Positions 52,835 to 61,623 of a DNA stretch of 64,000 nt are shown piece by piece. Made by a program: the position numbers and the translations under genes. The DNA lies in the NCBI RefSeq assembly GCF_021191705.1, contig NZ_JAIWPU010000010.1:1-64000 (forward strand), read 5' to 3'. The DNA comes from Proluteimonas flavola (GTDB taxonomy: Bacteria; Pseudomonadota; Gammaproteobacteria; Xanthomonadales; Xanthomonadaceae). The notes beneath the pieces are model-generated. The model saw only the letters and a list, made by a program, of their open reading frames with translations, was not told the origin of the DNA and did not search any database. Positions within the stretch are counted from its first letter, which is position 1. Every line of letters starts with the position of its first letter.

Positions 52835-53728
52835 TCAAGGCCCCGCCATCGGTTCCTCGACCAGCTTGCGCGATTTCTGCAGTGCGCGCAGTGCGATCAC
52901 CAGTACGCCGCCGAGCACCATCGCACCGCCGATCCACAGGCGCGGGCCCGGCCGGTCGCCCCAGAACGCGACGCCCAGTCCGATCGCCATCACCGGCACC
53001 AGCAGCAGCCACGGCGTGACCATCGCGACCGGATAGCGCTGCATCAGCACGTAGTACAGGCCGTGGCCGAGCAGCGAGGACACGAAGGCGGCGTACACCG
53101 CGCCGCCCCAGCCCGCCCAGCCGGCGGTGCCCAGCTGGTCGAAGCCGCCCGGCTCGAACACCAGGCTGATCGCCAGCAGCGGCAGCACGCTGAAGACCGC
53201 GGTCCAGCCCTGCATGTTCCACATGTCGACATTGCGCAGGCGCTTCATCAGCACGGTGCCGACGGCGAGCATCGCGGCCGAGGCCAGCATCGTCAGCAGT
53301 GCGGCCGGATTGGCCAGCACCACCGGATCGAAGCCCAGCACCAGCACGCCGCAGAAGCTCACGCCGATCGCCAGGCCCGTGCGCCAGGCGAAGCGCTCGC
53401 CCAGCACCGCCCAGGCCAGCAGCGCGGTCATCGGGATGTAGCTCTGCATCACGATCGCCGGCGAAGACAGGTCGGTCGACAGCCGCAGCGCGAGGAAGCT
53501 CAGGCCGAAATGCAGCACGCCGATGCACAGGCACACCGCGATCAGCCGCGGCCATTGTCCCGGCGCCGGCGGCCGCAGCAGCCACACCAGCGGCAGCGCC
53601 AGCATCGCGAAGCGCACCGCGGTGAACAGGAACGGGGGAATCTCGCGCAGCGCATGGGCCGAGACGAGGAAGTTCAGCGCCCAGGCAATGCAGACGACGA
53701 GAACCAGAGCGAGATCGCGGGGCGACAC
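52835..53728 (-). CDS. EamA/DMT-family transporter
   Basis: A 297-residue protein with ten hydrophobic helices in two EamA repeats: LALVLVVCIAWALNFLVSAHALREIPPFLFTAVRFAMLALPLV in the first and MLASAAMLAVGTVLMKRLRNVDMWNMQGWTAVFSVLPLLAISL in the second. The EamA family exports amino acids and other metabolites. The start is GTG 53728. Its 3' end touches the G/C homopolymer block, but the reading frame is intact to a clear stop at 52835. Confidence 0.88.
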   Translation of the reverse strand: MSPRDLALVLVVCIAWALNFLVSAHALREIPPFLFTAVRFAMLALPLVWLLRPPAPGQWPRLIAVCLCIGVLHFGLSFLALRLSTDLSSPAIVMQSYIPMTALLAWAVLGERFAWRTGLAIGVSFCGVLVLGFDPVVLANPAALLTMLASAAMLAVGTVLMKRLRNVDMWNMQGWTAVFSVLPLLAISLVFEPGGFDQLGTAGWAGWGGAVYAAFVSSLLGHGLYYVLMQRYPVAMVTPWLLLVPVMAIGLGVAFWGDRPGPRLWIGGAMVLGGVLVIALRALQKSRKLVEEPMAGP

Positions 53729-53773
53729 GGGCGATGCACCTGCGTGGCGCGACAGGATCGCACGTGCGGCGCC

Positions 53774-54268
53774 TCAGTACGTCAGATGCAATCGCCGGTA
53801 GAGCTTGGACAGCACCCAGGCCGGGCCGACCAGCAGATAGCGCAGGTCGGTGAAGAAGCTCGGCTTGCGGCCTTCGAACAGCTTGCTGTGGCCGACGAAC
53901 TGCGCGACCCACGCGACCGCGAACACGCCCAGCGCGAGCCAGAACAGGAACGGCGTGCCGAACGCGCGCTGCAGCCAGTACGTCAGCGCCGACATCGCCA
54001 GAAACACCAGCAGCATGCCGAGGCCGATGGCGCGCGAGGCGCGGTAGTAGAACATCCATGCGCCGAACATTGCCAGGCCCGCCCACAGGCCGGGTTTGAA
54101 CAGCGTGCCGGTGGGGATGCACCACAGCAGCGCGATCACGCTCCACAGGATCGCCGGGACGGCGAACACGTGGATCCATTGGTTGGTGTCGTCGCGGTGG
54201 TCGGCCGAATAGCTGGCGAACCAACGGTCGATCGGGCGTGCCTGTGCGTCGTCGTGTGTCACGTCCAT
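53774..54268 (-). CDS. Mpo1/DUF962-like membrane protein
   Basis: A 164-residue protein from ATG 54268. The DUF962 pattern is clear: RWFASYSADHRDDTNQWIHVFAVPAILWSVIAL (HxxxN-type histidines) and LQRAFGTPFLFWLALGVFAVAWVAQFVGHSKLFEGRKPSFFTDLRYLLVGPAWVL. The conserved histidines are those of the yeast 2-hydroxy fatty acid dioxygenase Mpo1, an iron enzyme of fatty-acid alpha-oxidation. The bacterial role is unknown. It sits between purC and the EamA gene on the same strand. Confidence 0.88.
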   Translation of the reverse strand: MDVTHDDAQARPIDRWFASYSADHRDDTNQWIHVFAVPAILWSVIALLWCIPTGTLFKPGLWAGLAMFGAWMFYYRASRAIGLGMLLVFLAMSALTYWLQRAFGTPFLFWLALGVFAVAWVAQFVGHSKLFEGRKPSFFTDLRYLLVGPAWVLSKLYRRLHLTY

Positions 54269-54335
54269 CCGCCCCTCCCAAGGGTCGATTCGCGAGCGTC
54301 GAGAATAGCGGCAATCCGGCGCGCGGGACGCAGCC

Positions 54336-55241
54336 TCAGTCGATCGAGATGTCCGCCAGCTTCTGCAGCGCCTCGGCGTAGCGCGCGCGGGTGCGCTCGA
54401 CGACCTCTGCCGGCAACCGCGGGCCGGGCGCGGTCTTGTCCCAGTCCGTGGTTTCCAGATAGTCGCGGACGATCTGCTTGTCGTAGCTCGGCGGGCTGGT
54501 GCCCACCTCGTAGGCATCGGCCGGCCAGTAGCGCGACGAATCCGGGGTCAGCACTTCGTCCATGACGTAGAGGCGGCCGTCGGCATCGGTGCCGAACTCG
54601 AACTTGGTGTCGGCCAGGATGATCCCGCGCTCGGCGGCATAGGCGGCGGCGAACGTGTACAGACGCAGCGTGGCCTCGCGCACCTGCTCGGCGAGATCGG
54701 CGCCGATGATGCGCACCATCGAGTCGAAATCGATGTTCTCGTCGTGGTCGCCGACGGCGGCCTTGGTGGACGGGGTGAAGATCGGCTGCGGCAGGCGCTG
54801 CGCCTGGCGCAGGCCGTCGGGCAGGGCGATGCCGCTGACGCGGCCGGTGCGCTGGTAATCCTTCCAGCCGCTGCCGATCAGATAGCCGCGCGCGATCGCT
54901 TCGACCGGCACCGGCTTGAGCTTCTTCGTCACCACCGCGCGCTGGGCGTAGAGCGCGGGATCCACGCCTTCGGGCAGCACGCTGGCGACATCGATGCCGG
55001 TCAGGTGGTTGGGCATCAGCGCCGCGGTCTGCTCGAACCAGAAATTGCTGATCTGGCAGAGCATCTCGCCCTTGCCGGGAATGGGGTCGGGCAGCACCAC
55101 GTCGAACGCGCTCAGGCGGTCGGTGGCGACGATCAGCAGACGCTCGTCGCCGAGGTCGAACACGTCGCGGACCTTGCCGCGGTGACGCAGGTGGAGGCCG
55201 GGGAGGTTCGCTTCGAGAAGAGTCGTCGACACGGTTGACAT
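54336..55241 (-). CDS. purC: phosphoribosylaminoimidazole-succinocarboxamide synthase
   Basis: A 301-residue enzyme of purine biosynthesis from ATG 55241 ([52 protein letters not shown]). The ATP-grasp-like SAICAR synthase signature is present, as are [19 protein letters not shown] and [33 protein letters not shown]. Length fits the longer proteobacterial/yeast-like form of PurC. It is convergent with nothing and divergent from the J-domain gene by about 110 bases. Confidence 0.95.
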   Translation of the reverse strand: MSTVSTTLLEANLPGLHLRHRGKVRDVFDLGDERLLIVATDRLSAFDVVLPDPIPGKGEMLCQISNFWFEQTAALMPNHLTGIDVASVLPEGVDPALYAQRAVVTKKLKPVPVEAIARGYLIGSGWKDYQRTGRVSGIALPDGLRQAQRLPQPIFTPSTKAAVGDHDENIDFDSMVRIIGADLAEQVREATLRLYTFAAAYAAERGIILADTKFEFGTDADGRLYVMDEVLTPDSSRYWPADAYEVGTSPPSYDKQIVRDYLETTDWDKTAPGPRLPAEVVERTRARYAEALQKLADISID

Positions 55242-55355
55242 TTCCGGGTGGATCGCGAGCGGCCGGCAAGTGTAGTGCGAACCGCAGCGCGGTGCAGTGA
55301 GCCGCGCGAGGCGCCGCAACAGCCGGCATCACGGCGGCCGGCTACACTGTCGGCC

Positions 55356-55697
55356 ATGCAACGCTGGTACGGAAAACTGCTGGGCTTCATCGCCGGATGG
55401 CTGCTGCTGCGCCACCCGGCCGGCGGCGTGATCGGCGCCGTCATCGGTCATGCCTTCGATGCGGGCTGGCTCGCGCCGCGCCGTTACAAGGACCACCAGG
55501 TGTTCGGCCTGGGGCCGGAGGCGACGCGGGAAGAGATCGACCAGGCCTATCGCAAGCTGATCTCGCAGTACCACCCGGACCGCGTCGCCTGTGCTGCGCC
55601 GGAACTGCGCGCCCAGGCCGAGGCGCGCGCCGCCGAACTCAACGCCGCCTACGACCGCCTGCGTCGCGGCCGCGACGGCCGCAAGACGCGTCGCTGA
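55356..55697 (+). CDS. short J-domain protein (DjlA-like)
   Basis: A 113-residue protein with an N-terminal hydrophobic segment (residues 5-35, YGKLLGFIAGWLLLRHPAGGVIGAVIGHAFDAGW) that recalls the DjlA/TerB anchor, followed by a J domain (QVFGLGPEATREEIDQAYRKLISQYHPDRV) with an intact HPD motif. Such membrane-linked J proteins stimulate DnaK ATPase. The ATG is at 55356. It lacks the TerB domain of full DjlA. A REP and a bidirectional hairpin follow its stop. Confidence 0.87.
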   Translation: MQRWYGKLLGFIAGWLLLRHPAGGVIGAVIGHAFDAGWLAPRRYKDHQVFGLGPEATREEIDQAYRKLISQYHPDRVACAAPELRAQAEARAAELNAAYDRLRRGRDGRKTRR

Positions 55698-55746
55698 CGC
55701 GTCCGCTTGCAACCCATCCCGCCCTCGAAGTCGGTGGCCGGGTCCT

Positions 55747-55811
55747 GTGGGAGCGGCCTCGGCCGCGACGTGGCCTTCCCATAGAAGCATCGCGGCCAAG
55801 GCCGCTTCCAC
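55747..55811. repeat. GTGGGAGCGGC-type REP palindrome
   Basis: Two 22-base near-complementary arms (55747-55768 and 55790-55811) starting GTGGGAGCGGCC. A related copy occurs at 58172-58239, and probable remnants flank the homopolymer block at 52727. It is a dispersed intergenic repeat of this genus. Confidence 0.8.
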
Positions 55812-55820
55812 GAACAAGAA

Positions 55821-55842
55821 GAAGCCGGCTTTCGCCGGCTTC
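55821..55842 (-). terminator. terminator of the outer-membrane protein gene
   Basis: Perfect inverted repeat GAAGCCGGC-N4-GCCGGCTTC lies 30 bases past the stop of the minus-strand gene, followed on that strand by a T-rich run (TTCTTCTTGTTC). Confidence 0.7.
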
Positions 55843-55872
55843 CCCATCACTCGATCCCTGCAGCGCGAGGGA

Positions 55873-56718
55873 TCAGAAGCGCCAGTTGACCGTGGCGCGC
55901 GCGGCGCCGTAGTCGAAGTCCTTGTCGCTGCGGCGCATGTCGGTACCGGCCGGGTTGACGATCAGGAAGGGGTTGGTTGCAGGCGCGGTGCCCGGACCGG
56001 TGCGCACGCGCTGGTCGTCGGCTTCGAGGCTCGTGAACAGGTATTCCAGGCCGACCGACACGTTCTCGCCCAGCTTGCGCTCGTAACCCACGCCGGCCTG
56101 CCAGCCGAAGCCGGAGGTGTCGCCGTTGGTGGTGAACGAGTTGGCGGCGTTGCTGGTGGTGAACGCGTTGTCGATCCTGGCGTGCGCCATGCCGCCGGTC
56201 AGGTAGACCAGGTTCGCCGAGTCGGCGCCGAAGGCGTAACCCGAACGCAGACGCAGCGCGGCCACGCGATCGACCTTGCGGAACATCGTGTAATAGGCCG
56301 GCGTGGTGCTGAACGCGCTCACGGCGTCGCGGACATCATTGGCGCCGTACTCGCCGACGACACCGAACACCCAACTGCCCATCTGCCAGTCGTAACCACC
56401 GCGCACGCCGTAATCGGCGCCGCCACGGTTCCTCGAGCAGCCTGCGGCCGGCGTCGCGCCCTGGGCGGCGCCATTGCAGGAGCCGGGCGAGAACGCATCG
56501 GCGCCTGCAGCGGTGCGCACCGTGTCGCCGTACACGCGGTCGAGGTTGGTATCGAAGACGAAGCGGTCGTCGCTGTTGTCTTCGGGGCTGTCCACCACGC
56601 CGCCGTACAGGCCGACGTAGCCGCCGGTCCAGGTGTCGTCGGTGGACTGGGCAAATGCGGCGCCGGTGCTGGCGGCGAGCAGCGCGATGCTGGCGGATGC
56701 GGCGTGGATCATCTTCAT
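55873..56718 (-). CDS. outer-membrane beta-barrel protein (OmpA-like barrel family)
   Basis: A 281-residue protein from ATG 56718 with signal peptide MKMIHAASASIALLAASTGAAFA. The mature sequence begins TDDTWTGGYVGLYGGVV and ends in VNWRF, with alternating beta strands (GGYDWQMGSWVFGVVGEYGAND, VAALRLRSGYAFGADSANLVYLTGGMAHARI, VGYERKLGENVSVGLEYLFTSL). This is the eight-stranded small outer-membrane barrel family (OMP_b-brl). It has two cysteines near residue 82-100, unusual in such barrels. Function unknown; it is on the opposite strand to rpe. Confidence 0.88.
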   Translation of the reverse strand: MKMIHAASASIALLAASTGAAFAQSTDDTWTGGYVGLYGGVVDSPEDNSDDRFVFDTNLDRVYGDTVRTAAGADAFSPGSCNGAAQGATPAAGCSRNRGGADYGVRGGYDWQMGSWVFGVVGEYGANDVRDAVSAFSTTPAYYTMFRKVDRVAALRLRSGYAFGADSANLVYLTGGMAHARIDNAFTTSNAANSFTTNGDTSGFGWQAGVGYERKLGENVSVGLEYLFTSLEADDQRVRTGPGTAPATNPFLIVNPAGTDMRRSDKDFDYGAARATVNWRF

Positions 56719-56990
56719 GGGATACGTCTCCATTCTTGTTTTTGCCGGCCGGACTCTGTCGGCGCGGTGCGGGGCACGGTCGCCGGGGGAAGCGGCCGCG
56801 CGAGAGAGATACGCACGCAGGCGTGATGGGAGATGCATGCGGGATTCGGATAAATGAATGAATGCGAGCGCGGAATTCAGGCATCGCGCCGCGCGGCGTG
56901 CGCGGACGATCGGCTTGCCGAAGGTCGAGGGCTTTAGAATGTCGCGCTGCGGCCGGCAGGCCGCGCCCACTTCCCGACCTGGAATCGCAC

Positions 56991-57674
56991 ATGCAGCCCG
57001 CCGTCATCGCACCCTCGATCCTGTCCGCGAATTTCGCCCGCCTCGGCGAGGAGGTCGACAACGTGCTCGCCGCCGGCACGGACTGGGTGCACTTCGACGT
57101 GATGGACAACCATTACGTGCCGAACCTGACGATCGGCCCGATGATCTGCGAGGCGCTGCGCAAGCACGGCGTAACCGCGCCGATCGACGTGCATCTGATG
57201 GTCGAGCCGGTCGATCGCATCGTGCCGGACTTCGCGAAGGCCGGCGCGTCGCTGATCAGCTTCCATCCCGAAGCCAGCCGCCACGTGCACCGCACGATCC
57301 AGCTGATCAAGGCCGAAGGCTGCCAGGCCGGCCTCGTGCTCAATCCGGCGACGCCGATCGAAGTGCTGGACTACGTGCTCGAGGATCTCGACATGGTGTT
57401 GCTGATGTCGGTCAATCCCGGCTTCGGCGGCCAGGCCTTCATTCCGTCCACGCTCGACAAGCTGCGCCAGGTGCGCGCGCGCATCGACGGATGCGGCAAG
57501 CCGATCCGGCTCGAGATCGACGGTGGCGTGAAGCCGGACAACATCGGCGCGATCGCCGCGGCGGGCGCCGACACCTTCGTCGCCGGCTCGGCGATCTTCG
57601 GCAAGCCCGATTACCGCGCGGTGGTCGATGCGATGCGCGCCGAAATCGCCCGCGCGACTTCGCTGCGCGCATGA
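56991..57674 (+). CDS. rpe: ribulose-phosphate 3-epimerase
   Basis: A 227-residue TIM-barrel enzyme of the pentose phosphate pathway. Metal-site motifs: [68 protein letters not shown] and LEIDGGV. Start ATG 56991. It overlaps rraA by four bases (ATGA). Epimerisation of ribulose 5-phosphate to xylulose 5-phosphate is secure. Confidence 0.96.
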   Translation: MQPAVIAPSILSANFARLGEEVDNVLAAGTDWVHFDVMDNHYVPNLTIGPMICEALRKHGVTAPIDVHLMVEPVDRIVPDFAKAGASLISFHPEASRHVHRTIQLIKAEGCQAGLVLNPATPIEVLDYVLEDLDMVLLMSVNPGFGGQAFIPSTLDKLRQVRARIDGCGKPIRLEIDGGVKPDNIGAIAAAGADTFVAGSAIFGKPDYRAVVDAMRAEIARATSLRA

Positions 57675-58156
57675 AAGCGGACATCGTCACCTGCGATCTC
57701 TGCGACGCGTACCCGGACGCGGTGCGCGTGCTCGATCTGCCGCTGCGCGATTTCGGCGGACGTCTCGCCTTCGCCGGCATCGTCAGCACGGTGCTCGCGC
57801 TGGAGGACAACTCGCGCGTGCGTGAGGCCGTGGCGGAAGCCGGTGCGGGCCGCGTGCTGGTGATCGACGGCGGCGGCTCGACGCGCCGCTCGATGCTCGG
57901 CGACCTGCTGGCCGAACAGGCGGTCGCCAACGGCTGGGCCGGTGTGGTGGTGCATGGCGCGATCCGCGACAGCGCCGCGATCGGCCAGCTCGATCTCGGC
58001 GTCAAGGCGCTGGGCACGGTGCCGCTGAAGACCGACAAGCGCGGGCAGGGCGTGCGCGATGTGCCGGTGACCTTCGGCGGCGTGACGATCCGGCCCGGCG
58101 ACTGGCTGGCCGCGGATGCGGATGGTGTGGTTCTGGCGGATCGCGCGCTGGCCTGA
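57671..58156 (+). CDS. rraA: RraA family protein (RNase E activity regulator)
   Basis: A 161-residue protein of the RraA fold with [72 protein letters not shown] and [15 protein letters not shown]. In enterobacteria RraA binds RNase E and slows RNA turnover; members elsewhere also act as aldolases. The residues for metal-dependent aldolase activity (GxxxR-D) are present, so the role cannot be fixed. It is translationally coupled to rpe. Confidence 0.92.
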   Translation: MKADIVTCDLCDAYPDAVRVLDLPLRDFGGRLAFAGIVSTVLALEDNSRVREAVAEAGAGRVLVIDGGGSTRRSMLGDLLAEQAVANGWAGVVVHGAIRDSAAIGQLDLGVKALGTVPLKTDKRGQGVRDVPVTFGGVTIRPGDWLAADADGVVLADRALA

Positions 58157-58488
58157 TTCAGCACCGGCCTCGTGGGAGCGCGCTTGCGCGCGAGCGGGCT
58201 GTCGGGGGAATGCCGCATCGCGCGCCAGCGCGCTCCCACACACCGCTTCAATCGCAAGAACGGGGTTCCGGGTGCGATCACCAGGTAATGAAGAAAGGCC
58301 GCATCCTGCGATGCGACCTCCGGAGTTCTGGAGGCTGATCCTGCCTCCGCCCGTCATTCCTGCGATGGCCTTCCATCCTCCGGGCGGTCGATGACGGGCT
58401 GATGACAGGCGTGAGGGCCGGTTAACGGCGGCGCGTCGCGCATCCGCTACGCTCCGCGCCACCTCCACCACTCTGCACGATCGCCCGC
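58157..58488. other. intergenic region with REP and two small hairpins
   Basis: No gene is visible. It holds the REP at 58172-58239 and then a segment with short hairpins (GCATC-CTGC-GATGC near 58302-58315; CCTCC with GGAGG near 58318-58335). No riboswitch or clear promoter was recognised before yegS. Confidence 0.6.
58172..58239. repeat. GTGGGAGCGCGC-type REP palindrome
   Basis: Two 22-base arms (58172-58193 and 58218-58239) that are complementary at 21 of 22 positions, starting GTGGGAGCGCGC. Same family as the copy at 55747-55811, with a different inner arm. Confidence 0.82.
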
Positions 58489-59436
58489 ATGCCCACACCG
58501 CTCTGGCGCCTGATCCTCAATGGCAAATGCGCGGGCAACGAGGCCGTGCGCACCGCGGTCGCAGCACTCCGTGCGCGGGGCGTCCATATCGACGTCCGGG
58601 TGACCTGGGAGGTTGGCGACGCCGAACGCTATGCCGCCGAGGCGCTGGCGGAATCGGTGGACACGATCATCGCCGCCGGTGGCGACGGCACCCTCAACGC
58701 CGTGGTCTCGGTACTGGCCGCGCAGTCCGCCGATGCCGACGCCCTGCCGTCGCTGGCGTTGCTGCCGCTCGGCACCGCCAACGATTTCGCGACCGCCGCC
58801 CAAGTGCCCAGCCTGCCGGAAGAGGCGCTGGCCCTGGCGCTCGACAGGCCGGCCGTGCCGATCGACGTGCTGCGCATCGAGACCGACGGCGGCGTGCACT
58901 GGTGCGCGAACCTCGGCTCCGGTGGCTTCGGCACGCAGGTGACCGTGGAGACGCATGCCGGGCTGAAGAAGGCGCTCGGCGGCCTGGCGTATTTCATCAC
59001 CGGCCTGTCGCGCCTCGGCCGCATCGAACCGCTGGACGCGCGCATCACCGGCCCGGATTTCACCTGGCAGGGCGGCTTCATCGCGCTGGGCATCGGCAAC
59101 GGCCGCCAGGCCGGTGGCGGGCAGGCGCTGTGTCCCGACGCCTGCATCGACGATGGCCTGATCGACGTCACCATCGTTCCCGAGCTCGAAGGCGAACTGG
59201 TCAACACGCTGCGTACCGCGCTGACCGAAGGCAAGGTCGCCGCGCTCGACCAGGTGGCCGTGCGCACACAGCTGACCGAACTGGTGGTCGAGTCCGACAC
59301 GCCGCTGGTGCTCAACCTCGATGGCGAGCCCAGCCGCGCGCGCCGGTTCGCGATCACCTGCGAGCCCGGGCGTCTGCGTCTGCACCTGCCGAAGGACTGC
59401 CCGCTGCTCGTCGCGTCGCCGCACGCCGTCGCCTGA
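58489..59436 (+). CDS. yegS: lipid kinase YegS-like
   Basis: A 315-residue diacylglycerol-kinase-fold protein. The catalytic motif GGDGTLNAV is at residues 64-72, followed by [13 protein letters not shown] and the C-terminal sandwich ([40 protein letters not shown]). It phosphorylates phosphatidylglycerol or related lipids; cellular role is unclear. Start ATG 58489. It is 147 bases before trpE, with no clear terminator between. Confidence 0.92.
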   Translation: MPTPLWRLILNGKCAGNEAVRTAVAALRARGVHIDVRVTWEVGDAERYAAEALAESVDTIIAAGGDGTLNAVVSVLAAQSADADALPSLALLPLGTANDFATAAQVPSLPEEALALALDRPAVPIDVLRIETDGGVHWCANLGSGGFGTQVTVETHAGLKKALGGLAYFITGLSRLGRIEPLDARITGPDFTWQGGFIALGIGNGRQAGGGQALCPDACIDDGLIDVTIVPELEGELVNTLRTALTEGKVAALDQVAVRTQLTELVVESDTPLVLNLDGEPSRARRFAITCEPGRLRLHLPKDCPLLVASPHAVA

Positions 59437-59583
59437 GGCGGTCGCGCGTTCGCGGCCGAGCCGCTACAGTAGCCGCCATGCACGCGTCCGCCCTCCCGCA
59501 TTTCCGTTTGCCCGACGCCGGCTGGCGATGGTGGCGTACTGCCTCCGTTGCCCCCGTTCGTCCAACCGCCCAGGAAATGCCGC

Positions 59584-61083
59584 GTGATCACGCACACCGA
59601 GTTCCAGCACTACGCCGCTGACGGCCACACCCATGTACCGGTGGTCCGCGAGATCCTGAGCGACCTCGATACACCGCTCTCGGTCTACCTCAAGCTCGCC
59701 GACGGCCCGCATACCTATCTGTTCGAATCGGTGGAAGGCGGCGAACGCTTCGGGCGCTATTCCATCATCGGTCTGCCCGCCGAACGCGTCTACGCGTTCC
59801 ACGGCCACACGCTTGACGTACGCGAGCACGGCGAAGTGATCGAGACGCGCGAGGTCGAAGATCCCTTCGCCGAAGTCGAGCGCCTGCGCACCGCGCATTC
59901 GGTGCCGCAGATCGAAGGCCTGCCGGGTTTCACCGGCGGCCTGGTCGGCTGGTTCGGCTTCGAGTGCATCGAGTACATCGAGCCGCGTCTGCGCACCGGC
60001 CTGCGCGCCGACGTGCGCGACGAACTCGGCACGCCCGACATCCTGCTGATGCTGAGCACCGAGGTCGCGGTGTTCGACAACCTCAAGGGCCGGCTCTACC
60101 TCGTGGTCCACGCCGATACGCGCCAGCCGCAGGCCTGGGTGCGCGCGAACCGCCGGCTCGATGCGCTGAGCCATCGCCTGCGCCAGGGCGGCGCCGGCTA
60201 TCCGGAAACGCTGCAGCCGGCCGCGCTCGACGAGTCGGATTTCGTGTCCGGTTTCACCCGCGAGGGCTTCATCGATGCGGTTGCGAAGACCAAGGCATTC
60301 ATCGCCGCAGGCGACGCGTTCCAGGTCGTGCTGTCGCAGCGCATGTCGGTGCCGTTCCAGGCGCGCCCGGTCGACGTCTACCGCGCGCTGCGCGCCTTGA
60401 ATCCGTCGCCGTACATGTATTTCCTGGATGTCGGCGGCACCCAGGTCGTCGGTTCCTCGCCGGAAATCCTCGTGCGCCTGAAGCACACCGATGACGGCGG
60501 GGGCGAAGTCACCGTGCGCCCGATCGCCGGCACGCGCCCGCGCGGCGCGACGCCGGCGCAGGATCAGGCGCTGGAAGCCGAACTGCTGGCCGATCCCAAG
60601 GAGCGCGCCGAACATCTGATGCTGATCGACCTGGGCCGCAACGATGTCGGCCATGTCTCGAGCGCGGGCACGGTCGAGGTCGGCGAGCGCTTCGTCATCG
60701 AGCGCTACAGCCACGTCATGCACATCGTCAGCGAAGTCACCGGCCGCCTGAAAGACGGCCTGAGCTATGCCGACGTGCTGCGCGCGACGTTCCCGGCCGG
60801 CACCGTCAGCGGCGCGCCGAAGGTGCGCGCGCTGGAAATCATCCGCACCCTGGAGCCGGTCAAGCGCAATGTGTATTCGGGCGCGGTCGGCTACATCGGC
60901 TGGCACGGCGACGCCGACACCGCGATCGCGATCCGCACCGCGGTGATCCAGGACGGCCGCCTGTACGTGCAGGCGGGCGCCGGCATCGTCTACGACTCGG
61001 ATCCCGAAATGGAATGGGCCGAAACCATGAACAAGGGCCGCGCGCTGTTCCGCGCGGTCGCGCAGGCGGCGAAGGGACTGTGA
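59584..61083 (+). CDS. trpE: anthranilate synthase component I
   Basis: From GTG 59584 (VITHTEFQHYA) the protein has 499 residues, matching Xanthomonas TrpE N-termini better than the ATG 36 bases upstream. The chorismate-binding enzyme makes anthranilate with TrpG. Feedback-site element LLES-like YLFESVEGGERFGRYSIIG, catalytic PYMYFLDVG, VRPIAGTRPRGA, LLADPKERAEHLMLIDLGRNDVG and AGAGIVYDSDPEMEWAET are all present. In relatives trpG follows nearby; here a repeat and toxin-antitoxin and defence genes follow instead. No leader attenuator was seen. Confidence 0.95.
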   Translation: MITHTEFQHYAADGHTHVPVVREILSDLDTPLSVYLKLADGPHTYLFESVEGGERFGRYSIIGLPAERVYAFHGHTLDVREHGEVIETREVEDPFAEVERLRTAHSVPQIEGLPGFTGGLVGWFGFECIEYIEPRLRTGLRADVRDELGTPDILLMLSTEVAVFDNLKGRLYLVVHADTRQPQAWVRANRRLDALSHRLRQGGAGYPETLQPAALDESDFVSGFTREGFIDAVAKTKAFIAAGDAFQVVLSQRMSVPFQARPVDVYRALRALNPSPYMYFLDVGGTQVVGSSPEILVRLKHTDDGGGEVTVRPIAGTRPRGATPAQDQALEAELLADPKERAEHLMLIDLGRNDVGHVSSAGTVEVGERFVIERYSHVMHIVSEVTGRLKDGLSYADVLRATFPAGTVSGAPKVRALEIIRTLEPVKRNVYSGAVGYIGWHGDADTAIAIRTAVIQDGRLYVQAGAGIVYDSDPEMEWAETMNKGRALFRAVAQAAKGL

Positions 61084-61623
61084 TGCGACCGCCGGAACCG
61101 CCCCATGCTGTTGATGATCGACAACGGAGATTGGCGTCTGCTGCCGGCCAGGCCGAGCTGCCGTCTTTGTGTATAACGGTGCGTGTAACGAACCTACCGG
61201 TGGCGCTGTACACATGGGGATGCTCTGAACAAGTCCGCTCTTGCTCGTCATTCCCGCTTTCGCGGGAATGACGGACTTGTTCAGAGGATCCATAGCGCTC
61301 AAACCGCTCGCCGTGCGATTCGCATGCGAGTGCTTCGCGAGCAAACGCAAGGCACATCCAGGTAGGGTCTCGCAGGTCACGCCAGACACCTTCAATCGGA
61401 TCGCGCAGAAGCTTCCGTTCGCCGGGTTTCAGGCGCTACAGCAGTCAAGGCGTTCTGCCGGCGTGGAGGGCGGACGCCCTGAGAAAACCTGTTTACGATC
61501 CCGACGCACGTCGCGTGGCCGCGTTGCGGCCACCCTGCGGGCCGGGCCTGTGGACGTGCAGACCCGCGTCATCGTTCGGTCGCGTACGGACGGTGGCAGG
61601 GCGCCGGGCTGACGTGGGCAGGT
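61084..61623. other. gene-free region after trpE
   Basis: Apart from the compound inverted repeat at 61223-61286 I see no convincing gene. A plus-strand reading frame from 61241 begins inside the repeat and has arginine-rich, unlikely composition. Confidence 0.6.
61223..61286. repeat. 64-bp compound inverted repeat containing a REP core
   Basis: An outer perfect 15-bp inverted repeat (CTCTGAACAAGTCCG at 61223-61237 with its complement at 61272-61286) surrounds the inner GTCATTCCCGC palindrome (61247-61272). The nested layout suggests a small mobile REP-like unit. It sits between the trpE end and the hipBA/Wadjet segment. Confidence 0.85.

Noticed and set aside
61241-61612. A 123-codon plus-strand frame after trpE
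   Set aside because: It starts inside the REP palindrome and has an arginine-rich composition with no family likeness.
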